A stretch of DNA of 64,000 nucleotides, taken from Plazaster borealis (Eukaryota > Echinodermata > Asteroidea > Forcipulatida > Labidiasteridae). The position numbers and the translations under genes are program-made. This document shows positions 38,712 to 50,648 of the stretch, in pieces (position 1 is the first letter of the stretch; each line of letters starts with the position of its first letter). The stretch covers positions 10,544,538-10,608,537 of the forward strand of contig CM037457.1 of assembly GCA_021014325.1 (NCBI GenBank). Reading direction: 5' to 3'. The notes beneath the pieces are model-generated. The model was given only the letters and a program-made list of their open reading frames with translations. It made no database searches and was not told the DNA's origin.

Positions 38712-40395
38712 ATGGCCAAGCTGTTCCTCGTAATTGCCCTTGTGGGCTTTTTGGGGCTAGCCACGAAAACCGATGCATCGTGTTCCAACGGACCGGGTAA
38801 GTCATCAAAGCACATTGTCAGTATTTGAGACATCACATTTGATTGGATGTGGTACCACGGGCATGATTAGACACTCATGGCAACATTTAAGGTTTGCATA
38901 TCATGACTCGTTATACGAAAGCCCAAACTCTTTCGATTATGAATTTTAACAATAAGCTCAACACCTGCAGACTTCACTTTGCTAATCGAATATTTCGTGT
39001 TCCAATTTTACAGCTACTTGTGTAGCAAACACAGAATTCGATGAAGACTGCTCCTCCTGTACATGCGATGGCACTGGAGAAATTAAGTATTGCTGCACCA
39101 CGTAAGTTTTGTGTGTGATATATTCATCTACAATCATAGTATGCGATCCAACAATTAAACCAAATAATAACTGCACATCAGTAGTGTCCGTACCGTACTT
39201 TTGAGCCACACACTTCAACTTATATATAATATATACACTGGAACAAGTTTTCAGTAGACATTTGCAACATTGTTTGATTGTCCGACTCTTATTTCGTCTT
39301 CAAAACCGACATAACTGCCGAAAATCAATTATATTAATTATATTTCTGTTGTGCCTTTATCATCATAATTTAAGCTTTTAGGTTCTCATCAGTTTTCTTG
39401 TTGGTCCATTTTGCTTCATTAGTTGTGCTGTTTACTTCCGGAAATAAATTTGTTTAGGGCCTATGGCGATTTTATTATTTTTTTTTTCAATACAAGAAAA
39501 GGCTGCTCAAGCCACTCACTAAGAATACATTGCCTCCTTGTCTTAGCTTAGACTGAAACGGAAACAATGAGTTTCCAATTGTTGGTCCATTTTGCTTCAT
39601 TAGTTGTGCTGTTTACTTCCGGAAATAAATTTGTTTAGGGCCTAATGGCGAAGTATTTTTTTTTCAATACAAGAAAAGGCTGCTCAAGCCACTCACTAAG
39701 AATACATTGCCTCCTTGTCTTAGCTTAGACTGAAACGGAAACAATGAGTTTCCAATTGTTGGTCCATTTTGCTTCATTAGTTGTTCTGTTTACTTCCGGA
39801 AATAAATTTGTTTAGGACCAAATGGTTTTTAATATTATGTGTGGCATTTGTTGAAAAGATCTCGCGGCTTTTAAAGGCAACGACGCAACGACCGGTGAAA
39901 CAAAATTTGCTTTTTTAATACAAATAAAGGCTGTTCAAGCCACTCACTGAGAATACATTTAGCTTAGACTGAAACGGAAACAATGAGTTTCCTTGTTGGT
40001 CCATTTTGCTTCATTAGTTGTGCTGTTTACTTCCGGAAATAAGTTTGTTTAGGGCCTATAAAATGGTTTTTAATATTATGTGTGGCATTTGTTGATAAGA
40101 TCTCGCGGCTTTTAAAGGCAACGACGCAACGACCGGCGAAACAAAATTTGCTATTTTTAATACAAATAAAGACTGTTCATACAAGCCACTCACTAAGAAT
40201 ACATTGGCTCCCTTTCTCAGCTTCGAATGAAACGGAAACTAAGTTAAATTGTGTTGTATCCTTTTCAGTTACGTAACTCCAACTAAAGTGACAGATGGAT
40301 GCGAATTCACCTTCAACGCACTAGAGTGTAAATATGATATCTACAATCCAGTCGACAGCGACGCTGTGTGTAAGATACTTGCAGCAGTTGGTTAG
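38712..40395 (+). CDS. Secreted ten-cysteine peptide of the beta-microseminoprotein (PSP94) family
   Basis: Coding exons 38712-38796, 39014-39101 and 40269-40395; GT-AG junctions and phases all join, giving 99 residues. Residues 1-22 are a signal peptide (hydrophobic core LFLVIALVGFLGLA). The mature peptide of about 77 residues has ten cysteines (24, 31, 41, 44, 46, 55, 56, 69, 78, 92), the number found in vertebrate beta-microseminoprotein. The spacing CxxCxC, then I-x-x-CC, then C...F...CKY...D...C is that family's signature. The vertebrate proteins are seminal and serum peptides that bind CRISP-type proteins; the role here is unknown. The upstream in-frame ATG at 38616 lies before the predicted initiator, so the ATG at 38712 is preferred. 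It is shorter than vertebrate members (mature about 94). An AATAAA lies about 600 bases downstream. Alternative: another ten-cysteine family, less likely given the CC and CxC positions. Confidence 0.85.
39401..40245 (+). repeat. Tandem repeat of four long units in intron 2 of the cysteine-rich gene
   Basis: The word TTGGTCCATTTTGCTTC starts units at 39401, 39582, 39759 and 39996. Periods are 181, 177 and 237 bases. The last two units share an extra segment (ggcaacgacgcaacgaccgg) that the first two lack. Copies are highly similar, suggesting recent duplication. No coding content. Confidence 0.9.
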
Positions 40396-40997
40396 AATGG
40401 AATGCACCAATAACTCGTCATCGATTCTTCCTCCAAAAATTAATGAATTTTTAAATTACTTTTCATTTTACCTTTTCGTATCTGGTGATTAAGCTATGTA
40501 ATGTCATACGCTAAATCATGAAACGTCATTTACGCTATACCACGTGACTTCAGAGCTAACCGTATTTTGGGGGTAAAGTGATTGTTTTAACTTTACAAGG
40601 CACATGCTGGTTTAAATCATAATTATTCTTTAAGGGCAAACAACTATGAGTGCTAGATTTGAACAACATAGACCTAATGGCATTGTCACGTTCGAAAAAA
40701 TTAAGTGATTTAAACTAACATGTCTGTCTTTTACGTAAGTTGTGACGTGTTTCAAAAGCAATCAGGATTCGACATTCATAAAAGGAACATCCTTCTTTAA
40801 CAACTGGTCGCAAGTTACAGTACATTTTATTTGTATGGTATTTTTTCGCTATTGGACGAATGGCGTTTATTTTGTCAGCCCATCAAAACTAATTAGAAAG
40901 CGTGCCAGTGAAATTAAAGCTGCATAGGCCTAATAATTATCAAAAAGTATCTGTTTCTTTTTTGTAAATGACAAATTATCGTTACTGATGTTGGTCA

Positions 40998-41003
40998 AAT
41001 AAA
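40998..41003 (+). terminator. Candidate polyadenylation signal of the cysteine-rich gene
   Basis: AATAAA about 600 bases past the stop codon, followed by an A-rich stretch. A closer ATTAAA variant occurs near 40912. Neither is proven. Confidence 0.3.
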
Positions 41004-41009
41004 AAAATA

Positions 41010-43171
41010 AAAAAGCTCTTCAGAACTACCCTCTTAGTTCCTCAAACAGAAGCACGAAATTCCACCAACATATACAGCAAGGTTTTAAATTATTTTCGCA
41101 AATGCTTTTTTATTCTTATTTTTAAATGGGTTTCGACGCTAACAGTTCTGTTAAAGTTACGCGTAATTTAAATGCATGAAGAAAGTAGCATAAGCAGAAA
41201 TAAAGATACAGCTATTACTCGCAAAAATTCTCGTATTGTCTGTCTTGCTTTTCTTCAAGTGTTTCTCTCAAAGTAAGAGTTATCATGCAGCCAGGAATAA
41301 CTAATTTTGATGATGGAGATCCTTGACGATGTAGCTGCAAGATATTTTGATGATGACTGAGAACTGTGAGCGGGAACACATCGAGTTCTTCTTCAAGTAA
41401 TGACAAATCTACTCATTAATGTACTTATTTTAGAGGAGTTTTTTAGTATTGTTCTCATCGACCAACTGTATGCTAAAAAATACTGCATGGTTCTTAAAAG
41501 AGTAATGAATGTTTTTCGCCAAATATTGTTACGATAAATTGCCTTTAAAACAGGCACAATAAACAACCCGACAAACTTGTTTTCTTCAATTCATAAAAGT
41601 AACAAAACATCTGTTTTGTGCTCAAACACTTGACGCATATAATGTATACACTCTTAACGCTACGTGTGTTTATCTTGGATAAATGATCACTCTTAAAATA
41701 TCTCTGTGGGAGAGGTTTGGTTCTCCAGTATGTCGTCTTCAATAAAGACGGCGCCTGTCTAATCGAAGCATTATTATGAGATTTGCAAAACATTGGGAAA
41801 AGTCAACTGTAACCGTTAAATTGCTGGCTGGTTGCGCGCAAATCCCTCAAACAAGATAATGGTTGCACGATCGACAATGGACCCATTTCTGTGCAACCAC
41901 TCTTACAACATAATACATGTCACACTCTAGCTGTAAACCAAGATGAGTAACTGGCGCCCTCATCGAAGTGTAGAAACTGGATATTACGCCTCATATTATT
42001 TGACGTCTGACGTTTCCTCCGATAAATATCGATAATTGTCCAACGCCGCACTACATGTCACAAGTCATGGGTTGAGGAAGTTGTCAAAATCGAAATCACT
42101 CACTATTTTGTAACAAGCCGAATACGAGTCAGTTTGGAAAAAAAAAACACCACCAAAACAACAACAACAACAACGACAACAATCACAAGATTTCTGTCTT
42201 AGATTGCGCAAGGGTGTTTGATGTCATGGGAAGACGTTCATCAATTTCGCGGACGATACAATTTCAACAGCAATATTCACAGTTTTTAGAACTTGATATA
42301 ACGGTTTCTGAGCTGGAAGCTCAATGAATATGACTATACTTTATCCAAACTAATTAAGTCCTACTGGTACAACCTGATTAGTAAAATCAGAGACTTCAGA
42401 GTATCACAAGAGCTTCGATAAAAATAAATCGATTACAAATCAAAAAAGAAAACACGATGTATATCGACCTGACTATTCAAGAACACAAACACGATGCATC
42501 ATTTCCTTATTGGATATCATTGAATAATTTCGTGGCTTCACAAAGCCATTAAGTATGTATTTTTCTTGTTATTGCATTAATATAAAAATGTAATTTGATG
42601 CAAGTCTCAGCATCACCGGCAACGTCGTACAATCTGATTACCATTGTGCGCACGCGTATTCCTTGACGAGATATTCGATGCTCCATTTATAGTCGCCTGT
42701 TTGTCATTTCGGTTCAGTCGGATTCTAGACGAAGAAACGATCGGTGACCATCTAACGAAAAAAGGTTTGTGGTCGATTGGGAGAGAGTGAAAACGGCAAG
42801 TAATTTTTACAACAGTTTATGGGTGGTGTTATCAGAACTGACTTGACGAATGGATGTCAGCTTTCTGAAATAGCCACTCAGCCAGATGATCTTTGAAAGC
42901 AATGTTATGTACTATACAAGAACTACAACTTGTGTTTATCAAACCTAAACAATTACAACGTTCTCTCAATCAAAAGGCATTTAATTAGTCAGTGTGTGGG
43001 AACAATTTGTGTTGCTACAGTTAAAGAAATACCCTTTTTCATACACCAACTAAGACAGTTGATTTGATCCGATCTCAAGATCGAAGTCAAACAGTTGGAC
43101 TTAAGACCAAGGTGAAAATAAACAGAAGTGGTACTACTGAAATTTGCTGCAACCATCACTCGCAAGTCGCT
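41010..43171. other. Intergenic / 5' flank of the GPCR gene
   Basis: No gene seen. A (CAA)n tract lies at 42158-42180. Noncoding 5' exons of the receptor gene could lie here; the frame is open upstream of its ATG to 43064 without a further ATG. Confidence 0.5.
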
Positions 43172-44371
43172 ATGACTTCATTACAGGAGAAGGTGTTTTC
43201 AAATGCTACGGATCACCAAGACGGGTTCTGGACTGAGCCATCAGAGTATGCCGACATAGGTTGTTACATGTCTTCCAATCTCACTTCACCGGAGGACATA
43301 TTGGAAAACTTGTACAGTGAGGGGCAGGTGGCTTTAGTGACAGTCATCCTGCCTATCGTCATGGCCCTTGGAGTGCTGAACAACTCTGCTTTCATTTATG
43401 TTGTGGTACGAGTACCTCGAATGAGGACCGTCACTAACTGTTATCTTGTTGGGCTCGCTTTTGCTGATATACTGTTCCTGGTTTTCGCCATCGGGAGCAA
43501 AATATGGTGCTATGTTCACTCACCAATCTATGCTGATGACACCCCCCTCGGACTGTCTGGGTGCCTACTCACCCAGTTCATCATCAACATGTCATACTTT
43601 GCAACATTGTGTTTCATCACTTTGGTGTCGTGGGAGCGATATAATGGCGTTTGCAGGCCACACCGTAAACGGGATACAAAACTTACAGTCTTCACACTCG
43701 TGGTTATTTCAACTATGGTATCCAGTCTAATATCTGCATCTCTATTGATGAGTTTTTCCAAAGTTTATGTCGAATGCTTAATTTGGCCGGACAGGTACCC
43801 CTACAACGAGTGGCCAAGGGTAAGACATCTGTTTTACCCTTTGTACGAATGGTCCGAAAAGTACTCATACGGTGTACAAACGATTCCGTTTTTCTGTTCC
43901 CTCGTAACAAATGCAATTTTTTACCATCAAATAATAAGAGGTCTTGACAAGTCCATGAACCGCAGCCATCATTCAAATCATCGCATTCACACAAGAGACT
44001 CCTCCACACGTAACCAAATAGCCAGGATGTTGGTTATTAATGGGGTTGCTTTATTCGCACTTTTGGCGCCTTTCGAGATCATGTCCTTATTCCATCTTGT
44101 CGGCATGCTCCGGGGTGACGAGTTCTTATTACCCCAAGAGGTGAGAATATATCTGGTTGCTGTGGCCAGAGTAACTTCCTATTTCAATGCGATCGTTAAC
44201 CCTGTGATATATACTGCGTTGAGTAGCACGTACAGAGAGTCTTTCAGAATTACATTTTTACCGGCACAATGCCGGCCTAATCAAAGACAAAGGATAGAGA
44301 ACTCTGTTCGTGGTAGTACAGTAACTGTTCAATGTGGTATATCATCAAGGACTCATGAATCTAAAATGTAG
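43172..44371 (+). CDS. Rhodopsin-family (class A) peptide-type G-protein-coupled receptor, single exon
   Basis: A 399-residue seven-helix membrane receptor in one exon. Start ATG 43172 is the first in-frame ATG; the frame upstream has no ATG. The N-terminus has two N-glycosylation sites (Asn11, Asn36). Hallmarks: Asn71 in helix 1 (LNNSAF), LAFAD with Asp99 in helix 2, Cys131 at the top of helix 3 paired with Cys202 in the second extracellular loop, WERY (154-157) in place of DRY, and NPVIY in helix 7. TNCYLVGLAFAD and FALLAP recall thyrotropin-releasing-hormone and neuromedin-U type peptide receptors, but ligand and subfamily are not determined. Odd points: the helix 6 toggle tryptophan (CWxP) is absent and helix 4 lacks its usual tryptophan. 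The C-terminal tail carries no clear palmitoylation cysteine cluster. Expected in the plasma membrane, signalling to G proteins. Confidence 0.9.
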   Translation: MTSLQEKVFSNATDHQDGFWTEPSEYADIGCYMSSNLTSPEDILENLYSEGQVALVTVILPIVMALGVLNNSAFIYVVVRVPRMRTVTNCYLVGLAFADILFLVFAIGSKIWCYVHSPIYADDTPLGLSGCLLTQFIINMSYFATLCFITLVSWERYNGVCRPHRKRDTKLTVFTLVVISTMVSSLISASLLMSFSKVYVECLIWPDRYPYNEWPRVRHLFYPLYEWSEKYSYGVQTIPFFCSLVTNAIFYHQIIRGLDKSMNRSHHSNHRIHTRDSSTRNQIARMLVINGVALFALLAPFEIMSLFHLVGMLRGDEFLLPQEVRIYLVAVARVTSYFNAIVNPVIYTALSSTYRESFRITFLPAQCRPNQRQRIENSVRGSTVTVQCGISSRTHESKM

Positions 44372-45940
44372 CACTTTGTCGAAAAACTATGTCTTAAAAA
44401 CACACATTATAACAAGTCTTTGCTCACACATTGGTGTTCCCTGGGTTTAATTAAAAGAGGTGTGGCTGAAAGTGTGACACACAAAACGTACACACTTTTA
44501 CTTGATTTTAACAAATACATGATGCATGGCTATAAGGTTTTAGCTTCATCACTATATTAGAGAGGTATAGAAAAGTAAAGTATATTTATATAGTGAGCTG
44601 GGAAGGGATGGGTGGCGGCATGCCGTCCACTCAGAAAGAGGACCCGACAGAACGACTATACACGACAACAAACCACTACCAATCCTATTTGATTAATTGC
44701 GCACTACATGACATGATCTAATTACATCTGAACGATTGAATACATGACGTCTGACATTCGCGAGACGATCCCATCCCTTTAAATAGACTTAGTGATAAAT
44801 TGACGGGCAGAGAGACGCTGACCTATGATGAGACGGTGCCTCTTATTGGGTTCGAATGTTATTCATATTCGGTGGTAAGTGGATCTTAGGGGAAGCATTC
44901 AGGATTAAGTGAAGCTTTCAAGGCTAATTCATTATTGGAACACAATAAAAATCAAACTCATAAATTTAATAAATAACAAGTCGATGAACGTGAAGACTTT
45001 GCACGCTTGTCATTACAGACTTTATAATTGTGGATATCATCAACATGGGATCAATATTTATACAAACTGACATGCAACGAGACCATTGTCTTAAGAGACA
45101 CATTTTAATTAATTGGGGGCGTTGATCAATTTAGACCTCAAGTCTTTCAAATTATATGAAGGAAGATAAACGAACCCTAGACTTGGCTTTTAAAAGGACT
45201 TTATTGGTTGACGCTTGGGTTGACCTTATAAGACACTTGACAAACCAGTAGATGTTTCAAACTGTCGTATTTTGGGGTGTTTTGTTTTGTTTATTTCTTT
45301 GATTATTTATTTGTTTGTTTGGGGAGTTTGTTTCCTTTTTCTTGTATCATATCAAGTTTTGCATGGTAATCGCACAGGCTTTTACAAAGAAAGTGATTAA
45401 ATGAGATTTTAAAACTAGTTTAAAAAAAGAGAAATTTCAACAGAAAGCTGATTAATTTCTTTAAGTTTTTTTTATAAGGGCCAAAGATAATTAAAAAAAT
45501 ATTATGTGATTTTCAAATATTAATTGCAAGAGTGAATTTTTAAATTAGTCATAGTTGGCATTGAATTATAATACATGATGGGCCAGGTTCATAGAGTTAA
45601 CAATAGTATTATTATATTTGTACAGATTCAAATTATGGTGGTTTTGAAATTACCTTATTGTTGTAAAATACTGGTATCAATATAAATTCTCTGATACGTA
45701 TAATTCGGTAAACAAGATTTCCAATCATTCTTTGATAAAAGGAATTTCTGTCTTAATTAAAACAAAGTGTGTTTGTTGTTACCAAAAAGACCAATGAAGT
45801 GACTTTTGCATTAAGTTTAGATATACCAATTTAGTCTTTAGTCAAGTTAGATATTGCGGCTTAGGAAACAACTTAGTATAATTAGTAGCGTCTAACGGTA
45901 CTTTAACAAAACACAAACTGCAAAAAGGGGTCAGTTTTAC
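44372..45940. other. Intergenic downstream of the GPCR gene
   Basis: No supported gene. The nearest clear AATAAA is at about 44943, which would imply a 3' UTR of roughly 570 bases for the receptor gene. The rest is AT-rich and featureless to reading. Confidence 0.5.
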
Positions 45941-45944
45941 AAAC

Positions 45945-46495
45945 AAAGTATGTGTGTGCGTGTGGGTAGGTATCCACATTCAAACCGTGGACCTATAACA
46001 AAATGGACAATAGGTCCACGGTTGCTATCACAAAGGAAAACATTGTGGTCCACGGTTGCTATCGCAAAGAGTTGAACAAAGGAGGGTCCACACATTCTAT
46101 TTTTTACATCCCTGTGGAGACATCTTTTGTTCTTTCCTTTGTCCCTGTAGTTAAGAACCTCCCATAGACTTTGTACACAAAATTCCTCGTGGAGCACCCA
46201 AGTCTTTAGAATTCCCCTATGGAGACCTTTTGTTTTCCCTTTTCTGTTTTGTTCTCGGTCTCCATAAGGTAGTGAATATGAAGGCACGATTGCCGGTGTT
46301 TACACTCGTGTGTGAACATGTCTACGCACTAAAACCGAGGACTTTAACAAAAGGGATCCGGGAAAATGACATACCGGAACAGTCCTCGGTTTATTTCGTG
46401 TACAAAACCAATGGGGACGTAGCCGGCCAACAAAACTAAGTCCAAACCATGGGATGTCTTCGGTCTACACCATTTACAAACATGTATGTGTGTGT
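45945..46495. repeat. Dispersed repeat with GT-rich ends, copy 2
   Basis: Starts GTATGTGTGTGCGTGTGGG, then CATTCAAACCGTGGACCTA, and ends with another GT-rich ATGTATGTGTGTGTGGC. It contains several TGGACC/GGTCCACGG words. The reverse complement of 34600-34800 matches its first ~200 bases. It has no recognisable coding region. Confidence 0.6.
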
Positions 46496-47996
46496 GGCAA
46501 CTATTCATAAACTGTATTTGTGGAGTTTGTTCTGCTTGTAACGAATAAAGTGAAAAGTCATGTTAATGGAATTGAATATGCATCTTATCTATGTTTTGTT
46601 AGTTTTAATCATCAATACAAAATGTACAAGTGTGTTTCGTACGTTAAGTATCAGATATATCTGATGTCAGCCGTTTGATTTTTCAACTAACTGCTCCCTT
46701 TAACGACCCTGATAATATTCCATACGCACTTTCCATTTAAAGCAACTGATCAACTTTTAGAACTCCAAGAAATAAGATCCATTAACTGTCACCAGAAAAT
46801 TGGTTCAAGAAACCACAATGAGATGCCGTCTTTCATATGCAGTTTTGTCCCACTTGTGGTTAAGGTTTTCCAATCCATTTGTGTGAGTGCGAATCATATT
46901 AATTTGTATTATTTTCTTTTGGTCGGCTCTCGATTTTAAATGACAATCGTAAGTAAAAAATAAGAAGCAAAATATTCATGACCATTAATGTTAAGTGTTG
47001 TCAATATTTTCACTTTTTGATACCCGCACCATTACCAATAAAGAGTTCGTTTCGTCTAAGGTCGAACATAAAAACAAAATATATTCGACTTTGTATGTGT
47101 AGTGCTGATATTAGGTATATAGCAATTAACTTTTAATCCCAATTTTGTAATTACATCCCTAAATGATTGGAATGGACGGGATAATTTCTTGAATCCATCA
47201 AAAGAAGCAATTTCTCATTCCGCCGGGTATTGCCTACAAGGTTTATTACCGCTACGCATCATTACGTATGACGAATAGCCTCTACTTTGTCAATATTATT
47301 ACCTTCATACCGAACCGGTAGATGACCACAAGGCCTATTGCAAGTGGTCGTCGTTTGGTTGGATGCGGGTGAAACTTTAAGATAAACTGTACATTACTAA
47401 ATCACTAGTGTCCCGCATTTTTGGGTTTCTTATATAGAATCCCACAGCCTTGGACTTTGAAAAAAAAGAGGAAGAAGAAGATATGCCTCTGGGTAATACG
47501 CAACGATTGCTGGCATGCAACAAGTGTCACGACATGTATCGTTTCGTCTTTTCCACTCCTCTTACCTGCGACGAGTTTAAATTAAAACTTGCGGTCAATG
47601 TAATAGCTCCTTGGTTTACGAACAAAAGTGACGTGAAATGAGTAAAACTGAAATATATACCCATGGATTTAGTTTGCATTCTACAGAATCACCACTGGAC
47701 GGTTTTGTTGCAATGGCTGTCATAAATTTGGCAAAAGCACTCCTTTTTCTTTTCAGTTCGAACATTACAATAGATGGGAAACAAAAATGGGAATGGAATA
47801 TATGGGAATGAAATATGATACAAGAATGGTCATTTCCCGACAAAGGGACCAAAATGCAGAAACTAAATATTTCATCATACACTAGCTATTTTTGGGGAAA
47901 GATTAAACGAAAAAGATGGCTCAATCCTTTATTCAGAAAAAAAGGTGTCAGATATAGCCTACTGAGCCTCGTTTCGAATTTCTAGTTTAAAGGGAT
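46496..47996. other. Intergenic, no supported gene
   Basis: One frame at 47450-47641 (Glu/Lys-rich start, then CNKCH) follows an acceptor-like CCCACAG, but it has no recognisable family and no partner exon, so it is not called. Confidence 0.4.
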
Positions 47997-48387
47997 TGTA
48001 TACGTTTGGTAATTGGAACCCACTGTTAGTTTCAATCTACATAGTTGTAGATATAAACCATAAAACTAACCTGTGAAAAGTTCATATCCAAAGGTGGTAT
48101 AGCGTTTTTGAGATATTGCCCAAAATCGGGAGCAGTTTGTCCACGCAGGAAGAATAATCTGCAATTGGAATACACAATCTGAGAAACGTTACTGCAGTAA
48201 CGCTTCTCAGATTCAAATTTTGGGGAATAAAAAGTGGTATCTTTTTCCATAACCGCAGTACGTCGAAGTGAAAAGTTTCTCAAAATGCAGTATACTATCC
48301 AAAGCTGCTAAATTTGGCTATACCAAGTAAGTTTGTATTGCCATTAACATCGTAAGAGTCATTACCAAACGTATACAGACCCTTTAA
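47997..48387. repeat. TTAA-flanked MITE, copy D
   Basis: Left end TTAAAGGGATTGTATACG then TTTGGTAATT, right end ATTACCAAACGTATACAG then ACCCTTTAA. TTAA at 47997-48000 and 48384-48387. A central hairpin is formed by TCTGAGAAACGTTACTG and CAGTAACGCTTCTCAGA (about 48179-48211). Same terminal style as copies A-C with a different interior. Confidence 0.85.
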
Positions 48388-50130
48388 TAAATGTAGGTTT
48401 CAGCTAAATTTTAAGATTCACAGAAACGTACGATATGCTTTCAGCTGCACATGCTTTCATAATTTTCTTTCTTCGAAAGAAACTACGATTTGATAAAAAC
48501 ATGCAGGACGGTACAACCTCGTATGGTCAGATATAAGTTTCAGCATAATGATCACAAATCATGTTCGGGTGGCTCCTGTATAAGCAAAACAGTTATACTG
48601 GCCACTATAGCTTTTAAGTTGCTCTTCGTATAATAGTCCCAGTGGATGTTATTTGGCACATACAAAACCGTGTCGCATAGATCAGAGACAGCCAAAAATG
48701 AGCAAGATGCTAGAGGCACACAGCGTAAATCTCAAAGATACCAACATTAACAAATGGAACAAAGCGAGAGCAAAACACAGTAACTGGATGATCACGACCA
48801 CCATTGACGTGCATGTGTTTCCTGTATAGAACATCTCGCAATGCTCGAGGATGCACACTGAATGCATTATCGATAAATAAATGGTTTCAAAAATTCTTAA
48901 AGTGCCTGTGGCAAACCTAATTTCATGTAAAGTATAGTTACTCCTCTGAGAAAACGCTCTTCGTAAGCTGGTATTTTGAGAATACACATCGTGTATCAAA
49001 CTTGTCAGGCGCCATATCGACATTAGTTTAAAGTAGTCGAGGTGACAATATTATTGTCTTTGACATTTTCTAGACGCAGAAGGAAACAATATCTACTTCT
49101 TTGAAAGGTGACCACATATTTTCTGATTTATGTACGAAGCGAGACATTTTCTATGGACGAATTTCGACGCACAAGGTTCTACTGTATATTTTGACAAGGC
49201 TTTCAACGATTCACAGACATGCACTGCCATCAAATTTAGATGTTTAATTTTTGTAGAGGTGATTACAAAAATAGAGGGCAGGCCTCTTCTTTAAGGGAGA
49301 CACGCGCCAATCGACCGTATATTGGTTCTATAGATTGCCGCACGATAGAGAAGGCCTGTCAAAATGACAGTCCGTATTACAGTGCTTTTAGCGTGATAAT
49401 GCAAATAAGTAAATCTAATTAAATTGCAAATTTTGATTTGGACAGAGTATGATAATAAACAAAGGAGGTAAACCAATACAAAAATGACCAATATGATACC
49501 TAACAGTTATAATAAGTTGGCACTGCAATATTCTACCACCAGATTAATACATTAAACATCTTTACTGTCGACAGATTTACTAAAATCGTACGCCATTTTC
49601 AGCTCTCCATTGAAGACTTTAATTACATGGGCCAATCCCCTCAAAGAGAATACACGTCCTAGTGTCAGCTCAAGAAGTGACTTTGATTCTACAATCAGAT
49701 TCCTAAGTCTACATTTTACTTATGACGACCGGCTTTTACGCAGAGCCATTGGAGCTCCTATATTTTAAGAAAAAAGGGAAGTCACATTTGATAAGCTATA
49801 CAGTATGCTTAAAATATTTGTAATTACAATCCTCTTTGATACGGAATACACTCCAATGCATGGTATAATTTTGCATGACACTTCAAAATTTATGTCTGAC
49901 GCTAATTGCTACAGCGCGTCATCGATGGAAAACGACCAGGCTAACCAAATTTGATACAGATTTAACCATCAGGCCAAGGACAGTCCCGGGGTATATTATA
50001 TGGTTCTCCCCTAATAAAGAAAAAGCTTTTCAGCAACACAGGGAGTGACACGTCTACAGATGTGTCGGTTCAGTGATCAAATGGGAAACTGCATTTCACA
50101 AAACCTGTCCAGATGAACAGAATGTATTAT
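48388..50130. other. Intergenic, no supported gene
   Basis: Unique-looking AT-rich DNA with short random frames only. No splice-supported exon found. Confidence 0.45.
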
Positions 50131-50648
50131 ACTCTAAAAACTCCCGGGTCAGAATTGACCCGGATTCCCGGTCCCAAGGGGGACTGATCCATCTCCGGGT
50201 CATGCTGACCCGGAAAGTGGTTTAAAAATGGGATTTCAACTCGGATTCTGCGTCAATTTGACCCATAATATTCCTTCTACTATTCAAAATTCCTCATCCA
50301 TTGATATTTTTAAATGTTTATATAATAAACTAATTATAGTTGTTCTTTTCATACATCTTGTCCTTTCTATTCTTTTGCTGTTGTTGTTGATTTATTTTTA
50401 GATTTTGTTATTGTTTTATTTTTTTTTTACATTTTTGTGTGTGTAAAAAAAAACAGGACATTGATGTAAAACAGCTTTTGCTGATCTGTATAAAAGATGT
50501 TGTAATAAATTAATAAATAAATAAATAATGAATAAATAAACTTCCGGGTAATTTTGACACAGATTCCGGGTCATACTGCCCCAGAAATGGTTCAGGCCTG
50601 ACGGGACCAGGATTTGGGTCAATTCTGACCCGGAAGTTTTTAGAGTGT
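50131..50648. repeat. MITE with ACTCTAAAAACT ends, containing a LINE-like tail
   Basis: The inverted ends read ACTCTAAAAACTCCCGGGTC (left) and, reverse-complemented, ACTCTAAAAACTTCCGGGTC (right), then AGAATTGACCC on both. Several CCGGGTCA / TGACCCGG words form sub-terminal repeats on both sides. The middle (about 50276-50545) is different in composition, ends in a (TAAA)n tract and contains ATGTAAAACAGCTTTTGCTG, reminiscent of a non-LTR retrotransposon 3' end, so it looks like a nested insertion. Confidence 0.7.

Noticed and set aside
43064..43171. Extended N-terminus of the GPCR
   Set aside because: The open frame begins at TTG with no ATG before 43172; an upstream exon remains possible but is not visible.
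47450..47641. Glu/Lys-rich open frame after an acceptor-like CCCACAG
   Set aside because: Only 63 residues, no donor site or partner exon, no homologous domain recognised.
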